Assembly (NCBI RefSeq): GCF_005938215.1
Contig: NZ_VCPD01000003.1
Coordinates: 310,001 to 374,000, forward strand
From: Ruegeria sediminis
Lineage (GTDB): Bacteria > Pseudomonadota > Alphaproteobacteria > Rhodobacterales > Rhodobacteraceae
Direction of reading: 5' to 3'
DNA length: 64,000 nt
In this document: piece after piece, positions 43,342-52,463 of the stretch
Layout of the letters: every line of letters starts with the position of its first letter
Position numbering within the stretch: position 1 is the first letter of the stretch
Translations under genes and position numbers: made by a program
The notes under the pieces: generated by a model
Told to the model about the DNA's origin: nothing
Database searches by the model: none
Seen by the model: the letters and a program-made list of their open reading frames with translations, nothing else

Positions 43342-44532
43342 TCAGCCCGGTACGGACGTGCCGGCCGTGTCGCCCAGGCCGTCGCTCCGCGCCTTGGCCG
43401 AGGCCAGGGTGTCACGCAGTTCGGCCTCCATCTTCTTCAGCTCTTCCTCGGCGGCGGCGCGCTTGGCCTTGCCTTCGTCGGCGATCTGCAGGCTTTCCTG
43501 GATGGTGCCGATCAGGTCGGCATTGGCCTTCTTCACCGCTTCGATGTCAAACACGCCGCGCTCCATCTCTTCGCGGATCATCTTGTTGCTTTCGCGCAGG
43601 TTGGCGGCGTTCGAGGTCAAAAGCTCGTTGGTCAGGTCGTTGGCGTCGCGCACCGCGGCGGCGGCTTCGGCGCTGCGCTGGATGGTGACGGCCTGCGCCA
43701 GCTGGGTTTCCCAGAGCGGCACGGTGTTCACCAGCGTCGAATTGATCTTGGTGACCAGCGACTTGTCGTTTTCCTGCACCAGCCGGATCGAGGGCAGCGA
43801 CTGCATGGTCACCTGCCGCGTCAGCTTGAGGTCATGCACCCGCCGCTCCAGATCGTCGCGGGCGGCGCGCAGGTCGCGCAGTTCCTGCGCCTTCATCACC
43901 TGTTCGCCTTCCGGGGCGGCGTCCACCTCGGCCGCCTTGGCCGGGATCTCGTGGCTGTCGAGTTCCGCCAGCTTTTCCTCGCCCGCCGCGATGTAGAGCG
44001 CCAGTTCGTCGTAGAAGCCGAGGGTCTTCTCGTAGAGCAGGTCCAGCGACTTGATGTCCTTGAGCAGGGTGTGCTCGTGCCCGAGCAGGTCGTCGGTGAT
44101 GCGGTCGATCTGGCCCTGCACCTCTTCGTAGCGGGCGGTGAACTTGGCGAAGGGCGCGGCCCGGCCGATCAGCCTTTCCCACCAGCTGCGCTGGCGGCGC
44201 ACGTCCAGTTCGCTGACCGTGAAACCCCGGATCGTGGTGACGATGTTGCGCAGGCTGTCGCCGGCGGGGCCGACATCCTTGTTGCGTACGTCGGCCAGCA
44301 TCGCCTGGCTGATTTCCTGCAATTCGGCCTGCGCGGAGGACCCGAACGAGACGATCGAATTGGTGTCGCCCATGTCGATCTCGTCCATCCGCTTGCGGAT
44401 TTCCGCGCCGACGGGTTCATCGGCCTCTTGCAGCGGAACGATCTCGGCCTGCGGTTCGGCCAGGGTGACCGCCGTGACTTCCTGAACCAGGGATTCGGCT
44501 TCGACTGCTTTGCTCTTGACTAGATCGGACAT
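43342..44532 (-). CDS. TelA-family toxic anion resistance protein
   Basis: A 396-aa mainly helical, coiled-coil-rich protein of the TelA family. It has SVVSFGSSAQAELQEISQ-like opening (about residues 40-57), WERLIGRAAPFAKFTARYEEVQGQIDRI (about 119-146), and GLHTLLKDIKSLDLLY-type segments (about 150-170). TelA proteins are associated with tellurite and antimicrobial stress, together with XpaC. It is 27 bases downstream of the xpaC-like gene, in the same operon. Confidence 0.9.
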   Translation of the reverse strand: MSDLVKSKAVEAESLVQEVTAVTLAEPQAEIVPLQEADEPVGAEIRKRMDEIDMGDTNSIVSFGSSAQAELQEISQAMLADVRNKDVGPAGDSLRNIVTTIRGFTVSELDVRRQRSWWERLIGRAAPFAKFTARYEEVQGQIDRITDDLLGHEHTLLKDIKSLDLLYEKTLGFYDELALYIAAGEEKLAELDSHEIPAKAAEVDAAPEGEQVMKAQELRDLRAARDDLERRVHDLKLTRQVTMQSLPSIRLVQENDKSLVTKINSTLVNTVPLWETQLAQAVTIQRSAEAAAAVRDANDLTNELLTSNAANLRESNKMIREEMERGVFDIEAVKKANADLIGTIQESLQIADEGKAKRAAAEEELKKMEAELRDTLASAKARSDGLGDTAGTSVPG

Positions 44533-44559
44533 CAAATTTCCCTTTCTAAAATGGTCCGG

Positions 44560-45474
44560 TCACTCGGGCCGGACGCCTTCGCGCTGCAGCCTTTCGCGCA
44601 GCACGTCGATTTCAACTGTCAGGTCGCTGCGGTCGTCCAGCAGCATCTTGCGGGTCCGCGCGGCGAAGTTCTGCTCGAGATCGTCGAGCAGCGCGGAATA
44701 ATCCGCCAGGGCCTGCGCGTCGCGGGTGCGGGAATAGACATCGGCGAATTTCACCGTCGCGTCGCGCGCGCCGCGCAGATAGACCGTCAGGTACTTGCGG
44801 GCGCCGGTCAGGTCGCGGGGGTCTTCCTCGACCGTGCGGAACAGCTCGCGGGCGGTGTCCTGAAAGCGTTCGACGCGCGCTTCGATGCGGCGGTCGCCCG
44901 CGCGCCCGATGGCGTCGGTCATCTCGGCCAGCATGGTTTCGGCGCCGCCCACTGCGCGGGCGACGCGGTCCTGCTGGAAGGTATCGACACCCTCCATCCC
45001 CTTGTCCTTCAGGGGATCAAGGCCAAAGGCCACCGAATGCAGAGCCGTGCCGGTGATGCCGAAGAGCAGCGGCGCCAAAAGGCCGACCTGCGCGGTCGCG
45101 TCGGCGTCGAGATATTCGTTCCGGTAGGCGGCCAGCGCCACGCCCAGCCCGGTCAGGACGCTGGCGAAGATCTTGCGGGGAAAGGCCGGGCGGCGCGCAA
45201 CGCGGCGCGAACGATAGGCCGCTTCGGCCCGCAGCCCTTCGCGCAGCAGCAGGGCCGCCGCGGTCAGCACCCCGGCGGCGACCAGCCCCAGCGTCATGCC
45301 GATGGCGCCGTCGTTCAGCGACAGGAACACCAGCGGAATTGCGGGGACGAACATGACATTCGCGCGCGCTCCGGCGGGATCGACCCTTGCGCCCTCGAAC
45401 TGCCCGCGCCGGGGCGGTTCCTCGGGGTCTTGGGGTTTCTCCGGGCTGAATTTCCCGCCGTAGCGCTGGGCCAT
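44560..45474 (-). CDS. XpaC-like 5-bromo-4-chloroindolyl phosphate hydrolysis family protein
   Basis: A 304-aa protein with two to three hydrophobic segments between about residues 40 and 150, then a helical cytoplasmic C-terminal region. The family is named for an indirect indolyl-phosphate phenotype; no phosphatase motif is present. XpaC genes pair with TelA genes across bacteria, as here. The start at 45474 (MAQRYGGKF) is preferred; the longer open frame overlaps the small membrane peptide gene in another frame. Confidence 0.85.
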   Translation of the reverse strand: MAQRYGGKFSPEKPQDPEEPPRRGQFEGARVDPAGARANVMFVPAIPLVFLSLNDGAIGMTLGLVAAGVLTAAALLLREGLRAEAAYRSRRVARRPAFPRKIFASVLTGLGVALAAYRNEYLDADATAQVGLLAPLLFGITGTALHSVAFGLDPLKDKGMEGVDTFQQDRVARAVGGAETMLAEMTDAIGRAGDRRIEARVERFQDTARELFRTVEEDPRDLTGARKYLTVYLRGARDATVKFADVYSRTRDAQALADYSALLDDLEQNFAARTRKMLLDDRSDLTVEIDVLRERLQREGVRPE

Positions 45475-45478
45475 CTGC

Positions 45479-45568
45479 TCAGAGCCCTCCCAGCCAGCCG
45501 GTACAGACCCCGAACAGCAGCACCAGCAGCGCCGCATAGGCCATTTTCTGTACACCAGTCTGAGACAT
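45479..45568 (-). CDS. 29-aa single-helix membrane peptide upstream of xpaC
   Basis: A short open frame encodes MSQTGVQKM followed by a hydrophobic helix (AYAALLVLLFGVCTGWLGGL). It ends four bases before the xpaC-like start, so translation of the two could be coupled. It has one predicted transmembrane helix of about 18 residues. Length and position, with the stop embedded in what serves as the ribosome site region of the next gene, favour a real small protein or leader peptide. No known family recognised. Confidence 0.55.
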   Translation of the reverse strand: MSQTGVQKMAYAALLVLLFGVCTGWLGGL

Positions 45569-45650
45569 GGCGCCCCCCACGATAGCAGTTGTTCATGGAA
45601 TCTAGTGGATGCACCCGCACCGCGCTAGGGGGAAGCTTGGTTAAATGCAG

Positions 45651-46466
45651 TCAGGGCCGGGGTTTCTTGCCCGCCTGGGGGCGTTTTCGCTGCGGCCGCG
45701 CCGGGCGTTTCTGCGCCTCGGCGGGTTTGCCGTCGGCATCCAGCCCGAGCTGTTCGCGCAGGACCCGGCGGCGGATTTCCTCGACCTCGCCAGCCTTCAG
45801 GTTGCCCAGCTGGAACGGCCCGTAGGACACCCGGATCAGGCGGTTCACGGCGAAGCCGATGTCTTCCATCGCCCGGCGGATTTCCCGGTTCCTGCCCTCG
45901 CGCAATCCGACGGTCAGCCAGGCGTTCGCGCCCTGCTGGCGGTCGAGCGAGACGATCATCGGCTGGAACCTTTCGCCGTCCACGACGAGCCCTTTGCGGA
46001 GCGGTGCGAAATCCTCGTCTTTGGGGGTGCCCTTGATCCGCACGCGGTACTTGCGCAGCCAGCCGGTCGAGGGCAGCTCCAGCCGCCGCTTGATGCCGCC
46101 GTCATTGGTCAAGAGCAGCAGACCTTCGGAGTTCAGGTCCAGCCGCCCGACGCTCATGACCCTGGGCATGTCTTCCGGCAGGTCGTCGAAGATGGTGGCT
46201 CGGCCCTTTTCGTCGCGGGTGGTCGTCACCAGCCCGGGGGGCTTGTGATAGAGCCACAGGCGCGCCGGTTCGGGTTCCGACACCGGCTTGCCATCGACGG
46301 TGATGCGGTCCTTGGGCGTCACGTTCAGCGCGGGGCTGTCGATCGTCTTTCCGTTGACCGCGACGCGGCCCGCTTCGATCATGCGCTCGGCCTCGCGGCG
46401 CGAGGCGACGCCGGCGCGGGCCAGGATTTTGGCGATGCGCTCGCCGGGAGGTGGGCTCTGTGTCAT
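45651..46466 (-). CDS. rluB: 23S rRNA pseudouridine synthase, RsuA/RluB family
   Basis: A 271-aa pseudouridine synthase. An N-terminal S4 RNA-binding domain (ERIAKILARAGVASRREAERMI, about residues 8-29) precedes the catalytic domain, where the Asp is in VGRLDLNSEGLLLLTNDG (about 106-123). REGRNREIRRAMEDIG is the conserved late motif. A basic Pro/Lys/Arg tail closes the protein. The start at 46466 fits the family; upstream open frame is overlapped by divergent tadA. Could be RluB or RsuA; RluB is favoured by length. Confidence 0.88.
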   Translation of the reverse strand: MTQSPPPGERIAKILARAGVASRREAERMIEAGRVAVNGKTIDSPALNVTPKDRITVDGKPVSEPEPARLWLYHKPPGLVTTTRDEKGRATIFDDLPEDMPRVMSVGRLDLNSEGLLLLTNDGGIKRRLELPSTGWLRKYRVRIKGTPKDEDFAPLRKGLVVDGERFQPMIVSLDRQQGANAWLTVGLREGRNREIRRAMEDIGFAVNRLIRVSYGPFQLGNLKAGEVEEIRRRVLREQLGLDADGKPAEAQKRPARPQRKRPQAGKKPRP

Positions 46467-46527
46467 GAATCGGCCATAGCGCATACCGGCGGCTTGCGAA
46501 AGGCGGGTTTGTGGGGCAGTCAGGGGC

Positions 46528-46995
46528 ATGGAATTCAGATCGCACATGAAACGGGCCCTGGACGAGGCCCGCGCGGCCGCCGACCGGGGCGAGGTGCCGA
46601 TCGGCGCGGTGATCGTGTCACCCGACGGAGCCGAAGTGGCGGCGGCCGGCAACCGGACGCGCGAGATGAACGATCCCACCGCCCATGCCGAGATCCTCGC
46701 CCTGCGCGCGGCCTGCGCCGCCGCCGGGTCCGAACGCCTGCCGGGTCATGACATCTACGTGACGCTGGAGCCCTGCGCGATGTGCGCCGCCGCGATGGCC
46801 GCGGCGCGGATCAGGCGGATCTACTACGGCGCGGCCGACCCCAAATCCGGCGGCGTGGCGCATGGCGCGCGGGTGTTCACCCATCCGCAGGCGCATCACG
46901 TGCCCGAGGTCTATGACGGGATCGCGGCGGATGAAGCGGCGCGGCTGCTTCGGGAGTTCTTCGCATCCAGACGGGGCAGCGGCGCAGGGGATTGA
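46528..46995 (+). CDS. tadA: tRNA adenosine-34 deaminase
   Basis: A 155-aa zinc deaminase making inosine at the wobble base of tRNA-Arg(ACG). The His-Ala-Glu active site is in TAHAEILALR (about residues 51-60) and the PCxxC zinc site is in LEPCAMCAAAM (about 80-90). A start at 46528 or 46546 is possible. Divergent from the pseudouridine synthase gene with 61 bases between. Confidence 0.94.
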   Translation: MEFRSHMKRALDEARAAADRGEVPIGAVIVSPDGAEVAAAGNRTREMNDPTAHAEILALRAACAAAGSERLPGHDIYVTLEPCAMCAAAMAAARIRRIYYGAADPKSGGVAHGARVFTHPQAHHVPEVYDGIAADEAARLLREFFASRRGSGAGD

Positions 46996-47106
46996 TGCCG
47001 CCGCGAAAACAGCGCCCGGCCTGATCTGACGGGGGCAACGCCTTCTGTGCCAACGGCTTTTGCGCGGCAGTTGCAGAGGTTTGCCGCAATACGCTTGCTT
47101 GGCCCG

Positions 47107-48081
47107 TCAGTTGCGCCGGTCAAGCCGATAGACCAGATGCTCCCCCTCCAGCCCCTTGAGGGAGATGCGGGCCTGGTCGGAAAAGGTGAACTCGGGTGAG
47201 CCGCCGACCATGATGCGTGTAGCATCGGACACGCGGATTTCGCCCGGACGGGCCAAGGCGGCGATACGGGCGGCCTTGTTGACAACGGTCCCGAAGAAGT
47301 CGTCGCCCGAATGCATCACGTCACCGGTATGGATGCCGATCCGCACCTGCAACTTCGGCTCGTCCGTTTCGGCTTGCAGCCGGCCCTGGATGTCGCAGGC
47401 CGCCGACATCGCTGCCCCGGCCGAGGAGAAAGTGGACATGGTGCCGTCGCCCAGCGATTTGACGAGTTTTCCATCATGGCCGGCAATCAGCTCTTTCAGC
47501 AGTGCCAGGTGCCGGTTGATCGCGGTTGTCCAGGTCTTGTCGCCGACCGCGGCCGCGACAGAGGATGATCCGGCTATGTCGGTGAACATGACCGAAGCAA
47601 TGTCGGCATGGGCGACTTGCGGGTCGATCTCCCGGGCGGCCTCGAGCAGATTGTCCAGCGCGGAGTGCTGGTAGCCCAGCAGTTCGAGGTTGGACGTGGA
47701 GAACGAGTTGTTGATGTGCTGGACCTTCCAGATGCCCTTTTCCATACCGAATACCAGCGAAATCCGGGAAGGGATCGGAATCCCGCGGTTGCCGAAATCA
47801 ATTGTTCCCCACCAGTGGGACCAGCCGCTGTTGCCGGTCTCGTAGGCGCGGACATTGCAGTCGAGTATGGTGCCGCATGGGATCTCCCTCACATGCGCCG
47901 CATAGGCGTCCCGCAGGGCGTTCCCCTCCATCCGTTCGCTGTCGTCCGTGCCGCAGAACAGCAGCGCGTCGCTGTCGGACAGCAGGTTGGCCAGCGTATC
48001 GCCATCGGCTGATATCAGCGCCCGCGCCCAGCGCATCGCGATGGCCTCAAGCTCGGGCGAGGGGTGGGGTGTGTCGTCCAT
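47107..48081 (-). CDS. Adenylate cyclase with N-terminal NTF2-like domain
   Basis: A 324-aa fusion. Residues about 1-135 look like an NTF2/SnoaL-type domain (WARALISADGDTLANLLSDSDALLF..., W-rich strands SGWSHWWGTIDF). Residues about 150-324 form a class III cyclase: metal Asp in VMFTDIAGSS and KSLGDGTMSTF, transition-state pair in VVNKAARIAA. The key catalytic residues appear present, so it should make cAMP. The frame stays open far upstream, but ATG 48081 begins a natural domain and overlaps nothing. No membrane segment, so cytoplasmic. The NTF2-like part may be a ligand sensor. Confidence 0.85.
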   Translation of the reverse strand: MDDTPHPSPELEAIAMRWARALISADGDTLANLLSDSDALLFCGTDDSERMEGNALRDAYAAHVREIPCGTILDCNVRAYETGNSGWSHWWGTIDFGNRGIPIPSRISLVFGMEKGIWKVQHINNSFSTSNLELLGYQHSALDNLLEAAREIDPQVAHADIASVMFTDIAGSSSVAAAVGDKTWTTAINRHLALLKELIAGHDGKLVKSLGDGTMSTFSSAGAAMSAACDIQGRLQAETDEPKLQVRIGIHTGDVMHSGDDFFGTVVNKAARIAALARPGEIRVSDATRIMVGGSPEFTFSDQARISLKGLEGEHLVYRLDRRN

Positions 48082-48089
48082 CAGCGCCC

Positions 48090-48782
48090 TCAGAGTTCGA
48101 CCGCGACCATCACCTCGGGTTCGATCACGTCGACGCCGGGCAGTCCGTCGATCAGGTCCTGCGCCGACTGCTCCAGAATCGGGAAGGTCTTGTAGTGGCA
48201 GGGGATCACCGTCTTGAAGTTGAAATAGCGCCGCGCGGCATAGGCCGCCGCCTTCATGTCCATGGTGAAGAAGCCGCCCGCCGACAGGATGCCGATGTCG
48301 GGTTTGTAGTAGTCGCCCATCCAGTCCATGTCCGCCATGATGTCGGTGTCGCCCGAAACATAGAGGGTCTTGCCTTCGGCGCCGATCATGAACCCCACCT
48401 CGCTGCCGCCGGTGCGCGGCCCGTCCGGCGTCGCGAAGGTCGAACTGTGCGAGGCCGGAACCATCGACACCTTTACTCCGCCAAGATCGACGGTGCCGCC
48501 CTTGTTGAAGCCGACGGTCTCGATCCCCTCGTTTTCGGCCCAGTGGCTCAACAGGTCGTATTGCCCGACCACCGGCACGCCGAGTTTCCTTGCCAGCGGC
48601 AGCACGTCCGCGACGTGATCGAAATGCGCATGGGTCAGCAGGATGTGGGTGGCGCCCGTCACGGCGGCCTCGTGCCGGTCTTCGGGCAGGACTGGGTTGC
48701 CCGTGAGCCAGGGATCGATCAGCAGTACCTGCGCTTGGGTTTCGATGCGGAATGAGCCGTGGCCGAGCCAGATGATTTTCAT
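48090..48782 (-). CDS. MBL-fold metal-dependent hydrolase (UPF0173-like)
   Basis: A 230-aa metallo-beta-lactamase-fold protein. The opening MKIIWLGHGSFRIE and metal site THAHFDHVAD (about residues 49-58) are diagnostic, with later ligands in PASHSSTF, YVSGDTDIM and IPCHYKTF. The family acts on unknown substrates. GGAGG upstream of ATG 48782 supports this start. Eight bases separate its stop from the cyclase gene start, so the two are likely co-transcribed. Confidence 0.9.
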   Translation of the reverse strand: MKIIWLGHGSFRIETQAQVLLIDPWLTGNPVLPEDRHEAAVTGATHILLTHAHFDHVADVLPLARKLGVPVVGQYDLLSHWAENEGIETVGFNKGGTVDLGGVKVSMVPASHSSTFATPDGPRTGGSEVGFMIGAEGKTLYVSGDTDIMADMDWMGDYYKPDIGILSAGGFFTMDMKAAAYAARRYFNFKTVIPCHYKTFPILEQSAQDLIDGLPGVDVIEPEVMVAVEL

Positions 48783-48981
48783 GAAGAACCTCCCGATAAA
48801 CCTTGCGGCAGAGTAGCATGGCGCGGCCGCGGCGCCAGCCCCGTCGGACGGTGCGCGCGGCCGCCGGGGCCGGAACGGGGCGCAACGCATCGCGGATGAT
48901 CATTTCCGCGTGTTTCCCGGGTTGCCGGCTTTGTTTTCCGTTACGATATCCGGGCATTCTGTTACCCGGAGAAGGCCGCAG

Positions 48982-49806
48982 ATGACCACGCAAAAAGACA
49001 CGTTTCTGGACAAGGCGCTCGACGGGCTGGGCCATTGGCTGTCGGCCAGGCTACGGCGGACGAGTTCGGGTTATCATCCTTTTACGCCCTCGGATTACGA
49101 TGCGCTGTGCCGGACGCTGAAACCCGGCGACGTTCTGCTGGTCGAAGGCAACGAACGCATCGCCAACGCCATCAAGTACCTGACGCAGTCCACGTGGTCG
49201 CACGCGGCGGTCTTCGTCGGCGATGCCCTGCCGGAACCCGCGGACGGGTCGGAGCGGCCGCAGCTGGTCGAGGTGAACCTGGGCGAGGGTTGCGTGGCGG
49301 TGCCGGTGTCGAAATACCGCTGCTTCAACACCCGGATCTGCCGCGCCGCCGGGCTGAACGACGCCGAGCGGGCGGCGATCGTGCAGTTCATGGTCGAGCG
49401 GATCGGGCTGCGCTACGACATGCGCAACATCTTCGACCTGCTGCGCTATTTCTTTCCGACCCCACCGGTGCCGGTGCGCTGGCGGCGGCGGATGCTGGCC
49501 TTCGGTTCGGGCGATCCGACCCGCGCCATCTGTTCGTCGCTGATCGCGCAGGCGTTTCAGTCGATCCGCTATCCGATCCTGCCGCAGATCTTCCAGGTGG
49601 GCAGCGAGGGCGAGTTCTCGCGGCGCGAGGTCTTCCACATCCGCCACCACTCGCTGTTCGCGCCGCGGGACTTCGACATATCGCCGTTCTTCGAGGTGGT
49701 GAAGCCGACGCTTGCGCTGGGTTTCGATTTCCGGGAAATCGAATGGGACGCGCCGCTGAAACGCGGCGAGGACTGGGCGCAGCCGGTCGAACACCCGTTC
49801 GGGTGA
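48982..49806 (+). CDS. YiiX-like permuted papain-fold protein
   Basis: A 274-aa protein of the YiiX/permuted NlpC-P60 (papain-like) type. The catalytic His is in STWSHAAVFVGD (about residue 75) and the Cys is in RAICSSLIAQAF (about residue 181), in the permuted order His before Cys. It lacks an export signal. Relatives are called lipo-like or cysteine amidase proteins. Start at 48982, with GGAGAAGG upstream. Substrate not known; a lipid or peptide amide bond is likely from the fold. Confidence 0.82.
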   Translation: MTTQKDTFLDKALDGLGHWLSARLRRTSSGYHPFTPSDYDALCRTLKPGDVLLVEGNERIANAIKYLTQSTWSHAAVFVGDALPEPADGSERPQLVEVNLGEGCVAVPVSKYRCFNTRICRAAGLNDAERAAIVQFMVERIGLRYDMRNIFDLLRYFFPTPPVPVRWRRRMLAFGSGDPTRAICSSLIAQAFQSIRYPILPQIFQVGSEGEFSRREVFHIRHHSLFAPRDFDISPFFEVVKPTLALGFDFREIEWDAPLKRGEDWAQPVEHPFG

Positions 49807-49926
49807 CGCCTTTCGGCACAGGGCGAGGGGCGGCGGCCGCGGCAATGACCGCCGAATCGCGCCGCCGCCCTTGCGACCCGCGCGGCGCAGGGGTAAATGC
49901 CTGCCTGACGCATACGAGGGTTTCCC

Positions 49927-50214
49927 ATGTCGATTGATCAAAGCACCGCCGCCAAGGTGGCCAAACTGGCCCGGATCAAGGTCGAGGACGACGCGCTGCC
50001 GGCGCTGGCCTCGGAGTTCAACACGATCCTGGGATTCATCGAACAGCTGAACGAGGTCGATGTCGAAGGCGTCGAGCCGATGGTTTCGGTCGAGCCGATG
50101 CGGCTGAAGCGCCGTCAGGACGTGGTGACCGACGGCAATCAGCAGGACAAGGTCCTGGCCAACGCCCCCGACGCGCGCGAGGGTTTTTTCGCGGTTCCGA
50201 AGGTGGTGGAGTAA
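49927..50214 (+). CDS. gatC: Glutamyl-tRNA(Gln) amidotransferase subunit C
   Basis: A 95-aa GatC, opening [17 protein letters not shown] and containing the [26 protein letters not shown] segment (about residues 34-55). GatC stabilises GatA in the transamidosome that converts Glu-tRNA(Gln) (and Asp-tRNA(Asn)) into Gln-tRNA(Gln). It ends three bases before gatA. Confidence 0.97.
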   Translation: MSIDQSTAAKVAKLARIKVEDDALPALASEFNTILGFIEQLNEVDVEGVEPMVSVEPMRLKRRQDVVTDGNQQDKVLANAPDAREGFFAVPKVVE

Positions 50215-50217
50215 GAC

Positions 50218-51705
50218 ATGAGCGAGTTGAACACACTGGGCCTGGCCGAGGCCCGCGACGCGCTGCGCAAGGGTGAAACCACGTCGGTCGAACTGACCGA
50301 GGCCTGCCTGAAGGCCATCGACGCCGCCGACGCGCTGAACGCCTTCGTGCACAAGACCCCCGAGATCGCGATGGAGCGGGCCCGGGCCGCCGATGCGCGG
50401 ATCAAGGCGGGCGATGCGCCGTCCATGTGTGGCCTGCCCATCGGCATCAAGGACCTGTTCTGCACCAAGGGCGTGCCGTCGCAGGCGGCGAGCCGCATTC
50501 TGGAAGGGTTCCGGCCCGAGTACGAATCCACCGTGTCGCAACAGCTGGCGGATGCCGGGTCGGTGATGCTGGGCAAGCTCAACATGGACGAGTTCGCCAT
50601 GGGCAGCAGCAACGAAACCTCTGTCTATGGCAACGCGGTCAGCCCCTGGCGGCGCGGCAACGATGACGCGCAGCTGACGCCGGGCGGCTCGTCCGGCGGC
50701 TCGGCCGCCGCGGTCGCGGCCGATCTGTGCCTGGCCGCCACCGGAACCGACACCGGCGGCTCGATCCGCCAGCCCGCCGCGTTTACCGGCATTACCGGCA
50801 TCAAGCCGACTTATGGGCGCTGCTCGCGCTGGGGCATCGTGGCCTTCGCCTCGTCGCTGGACCAAGCCGGGCCGATGACCAAGAACGTGCGCGACGCCGC
50901 CATCATGCTCGAGGCGATGTGCGGGCATGACCCGAAGGATTCCACCAGCGCCGATCTGCCGGTGCCGGATTTCGAGGCCATGCTGACCGGCGACATCAAG
51001 GGCAAGAAGATCGGCATTCCCAAGGAATACCGGATGGACGGGATGCCCGCCGAGATCGAAAAGCTGTGGGCCGAAGGGGCGGAGATGCTGAGGGCCGCCG
51101 GGGCCGAGATCATCGACATCTCGCTGCCGCACACCAAATACGCGCTGCCCACCTATTACGTGATCGCGCCCGCCGAGGCGTCGTCGAACCTGGCGCGTTA
51201 TGACGGCGTCCGCTATGGCCGCCGCGCGGCGCTGGCGCAGGGGGACGGCATCACCGAGATGTACGAAAAGACCCGCGCCGAAGGTTTTGGCCACGAGGTG
51301 CAGCGCCGCGTCATGGTGGGAACCTACGTGCTGTCGGCGGGGTTCTACGATGCCTATTACAACCGCGCCCGCAAGGTCCGGACGCTGATCAAGAAGGACT
51401 TCGAGGACGTCTTTGCCGCCGGCATCGATGCCATCCTCACGCCCGCGACGCCCTCGGCGGCGTTCGGGCTGGGCGAGATGAAGGAAACCGATCCGGTGCA
51501 GATGTATCTCAACGACGTCTTCACCGTCACGGTGAACCTGGCCGGTCTGCCCGGCGTTTCGGTTCCCACGGGACTGGACGCGCAGGGGCTGCCGCTGGGG
51601 CTGCAGCTTATCGGACGTCCGTGGGAGGAAGGCGATCTGCTCAATACCGCCTATGCGCTGGAGAATGCCGCCGGATTTGTGGCAAAGCCCGGCAAATGGT
51701 GGTAA
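50218..51705 (+). CDS. gatA: Glutamyl-tRNA(Gln) amidotransferase subunit A
   Basis: A 495-aa amidase-signature enzyme. The Ser-cisSer-Lys triad is visible: Lys in GIKDLF (about residue 78), and Ser residues in the glycine-rich [15 protein letters not shown] (about 156-170) and [10 protein letters not shown] (about 178). It liberates ammonia from glutamine for GatB. Cotranscribed with gatC; gatB is not in this window. Confidence 0.97.
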   Translation: MSELNTLGLAEARDALRKGETTSVELTEACLKAIDAADALNAFVHKTPEIAMERARAADARIKAGDAPSMCGLPIGIKDLFCTKGVPSQAASRILEGFRPEYESTVSQQLADAGSVMLGKLNMDEFAMGSSNETSVYGNAVSPWRRGNDDAQLTPGGSSGGSAAAVAADLCLAATGTDTGGSIRQPAAFTGITGIKPTYGRCSRWGIVAFASSLDQAGPMTKNVRDAAIMLEAMCGHDPKDSTSADLPVPDFEAMLTGDIKGKKIGIPKEYRMDGMPAEIEKLWAEGAEMLRAAGAEIIDISLPHTKYALPTYYVIAPAEASSNLARYDGVRYGRRAALAQGDGITEMYEKTRAEGFGHEVQRRVMVGTYVLSAGFYDAYYNRARKVRTLIKKDFEDVFAAGIDAILTPATPSAAFGLGEMKETDPVQMYLNDVFTVTVNLAGLPGVSVPTGLDAQGLPLGLQLIGRPWEEGDLLNTAYALENAAGFVAKPGKWW

Positions 51706-51743
51706 TTCCTACGGGGCAAGAACGAAGAATGAGGCAGCCTAGA

Positions 51744-52463
51744 ATGCGTGCACTGCTTGTACTTCCTGCAATCGGCCTTTTGGCGGCCTGCGAGCAGACG
51801 ACCCCGGTCGCCGGCGCGGGCTTCAACACTCCGCAATACCAGGCGCAGCGCGAGGCGCAGCTGAGCGGGCAGGGCGTTGGCGGCAACCCGCTTGTTCCGC
51901 CGGGGGCGATCTCGTCGGAAGACCTGTCCGCGGGCGGTGCGCCGCTGGATCCCTTTGCGTCGCAGGATCCCAGCGCCGCCGATATTGCCAACGAAACGGC
52001 GGCCGCGCTTGCCAGCACGTCCGCGCAGCCCACCATGGTGCCCGTGTCGCCGGTCGAGGATCCGGGCAACCCGGCGATCTCGGACGAACAGGATTTCGAG
52101 GCTGTGTCGAACCGCCAGACGATCGAAAGCGACGCCGCGCGGATCGAGCAGAACCGGTCCAACTACGAGGTGGTCGCGCCGACCGCCGTTCCCGAACGCG
52201 GCGGCGAGTCGACGCCGAACATCGTTCAGTACGCGATCAACACCTCGAACCCGGTGGGAACACCGCTTTACAGCCGCGCCGGCTTCAACCTGCAGGCCAA
52301 GGCGCAGCGCAACTGCGCCAAGTACCCGTCTCCGGATCAGGCCCAGATCGACTTCCTGAGCAACGGCGGGCCGCAGCGGGACCGCAAGGGGCTGGATCCG
52401 GATGGCGACGGCTTCGCCTGCAGCTGGGACCCGGGCCCCTTCCGCCGTGCGGTCAACAACTGA
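51744..52463 (+). CDS. Lipoprotein with C-terminal Excalibur-like motif
   Basis: A 239-aa predicted lipoprotein with signal MRALLVLPAIGLLAAC and lipidated Cys at about residue 16. A low-complexity Pro/Ala/Ser/Gln-rich middle follows. The C-terminal DPDGDGFACSWDPGPF (about 219-234) is a calcium-binding-like loop as in Excalibur domains. A start at 51729 is possible; 51744 fits the signal best. Function unknown; probably periplasmic/outer-membrane attached. The next gene overlaps its end. Confidence 0.75.
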   Translation: MRALLVLPAIGLLAACEQTTPVAGAGFNTPQYQAQREAQLSGQGVGGNPLVPPGAISSEDLSAGGAPLDPFASQDPSAADIANETAAALASTSAQPTMVPVSPVEDPGNPAISDEQDFEAVSNRQTIESDAARIEQNRSNYEVVAPTAVPERGGESTPNIVQYAINTSNPVGTPLYSRAGFNLQAKAQRNCAKYPSPDQAQIDFLSNGGPQRDRKGLDPDGDGFACSWDPGPFRRAVNN

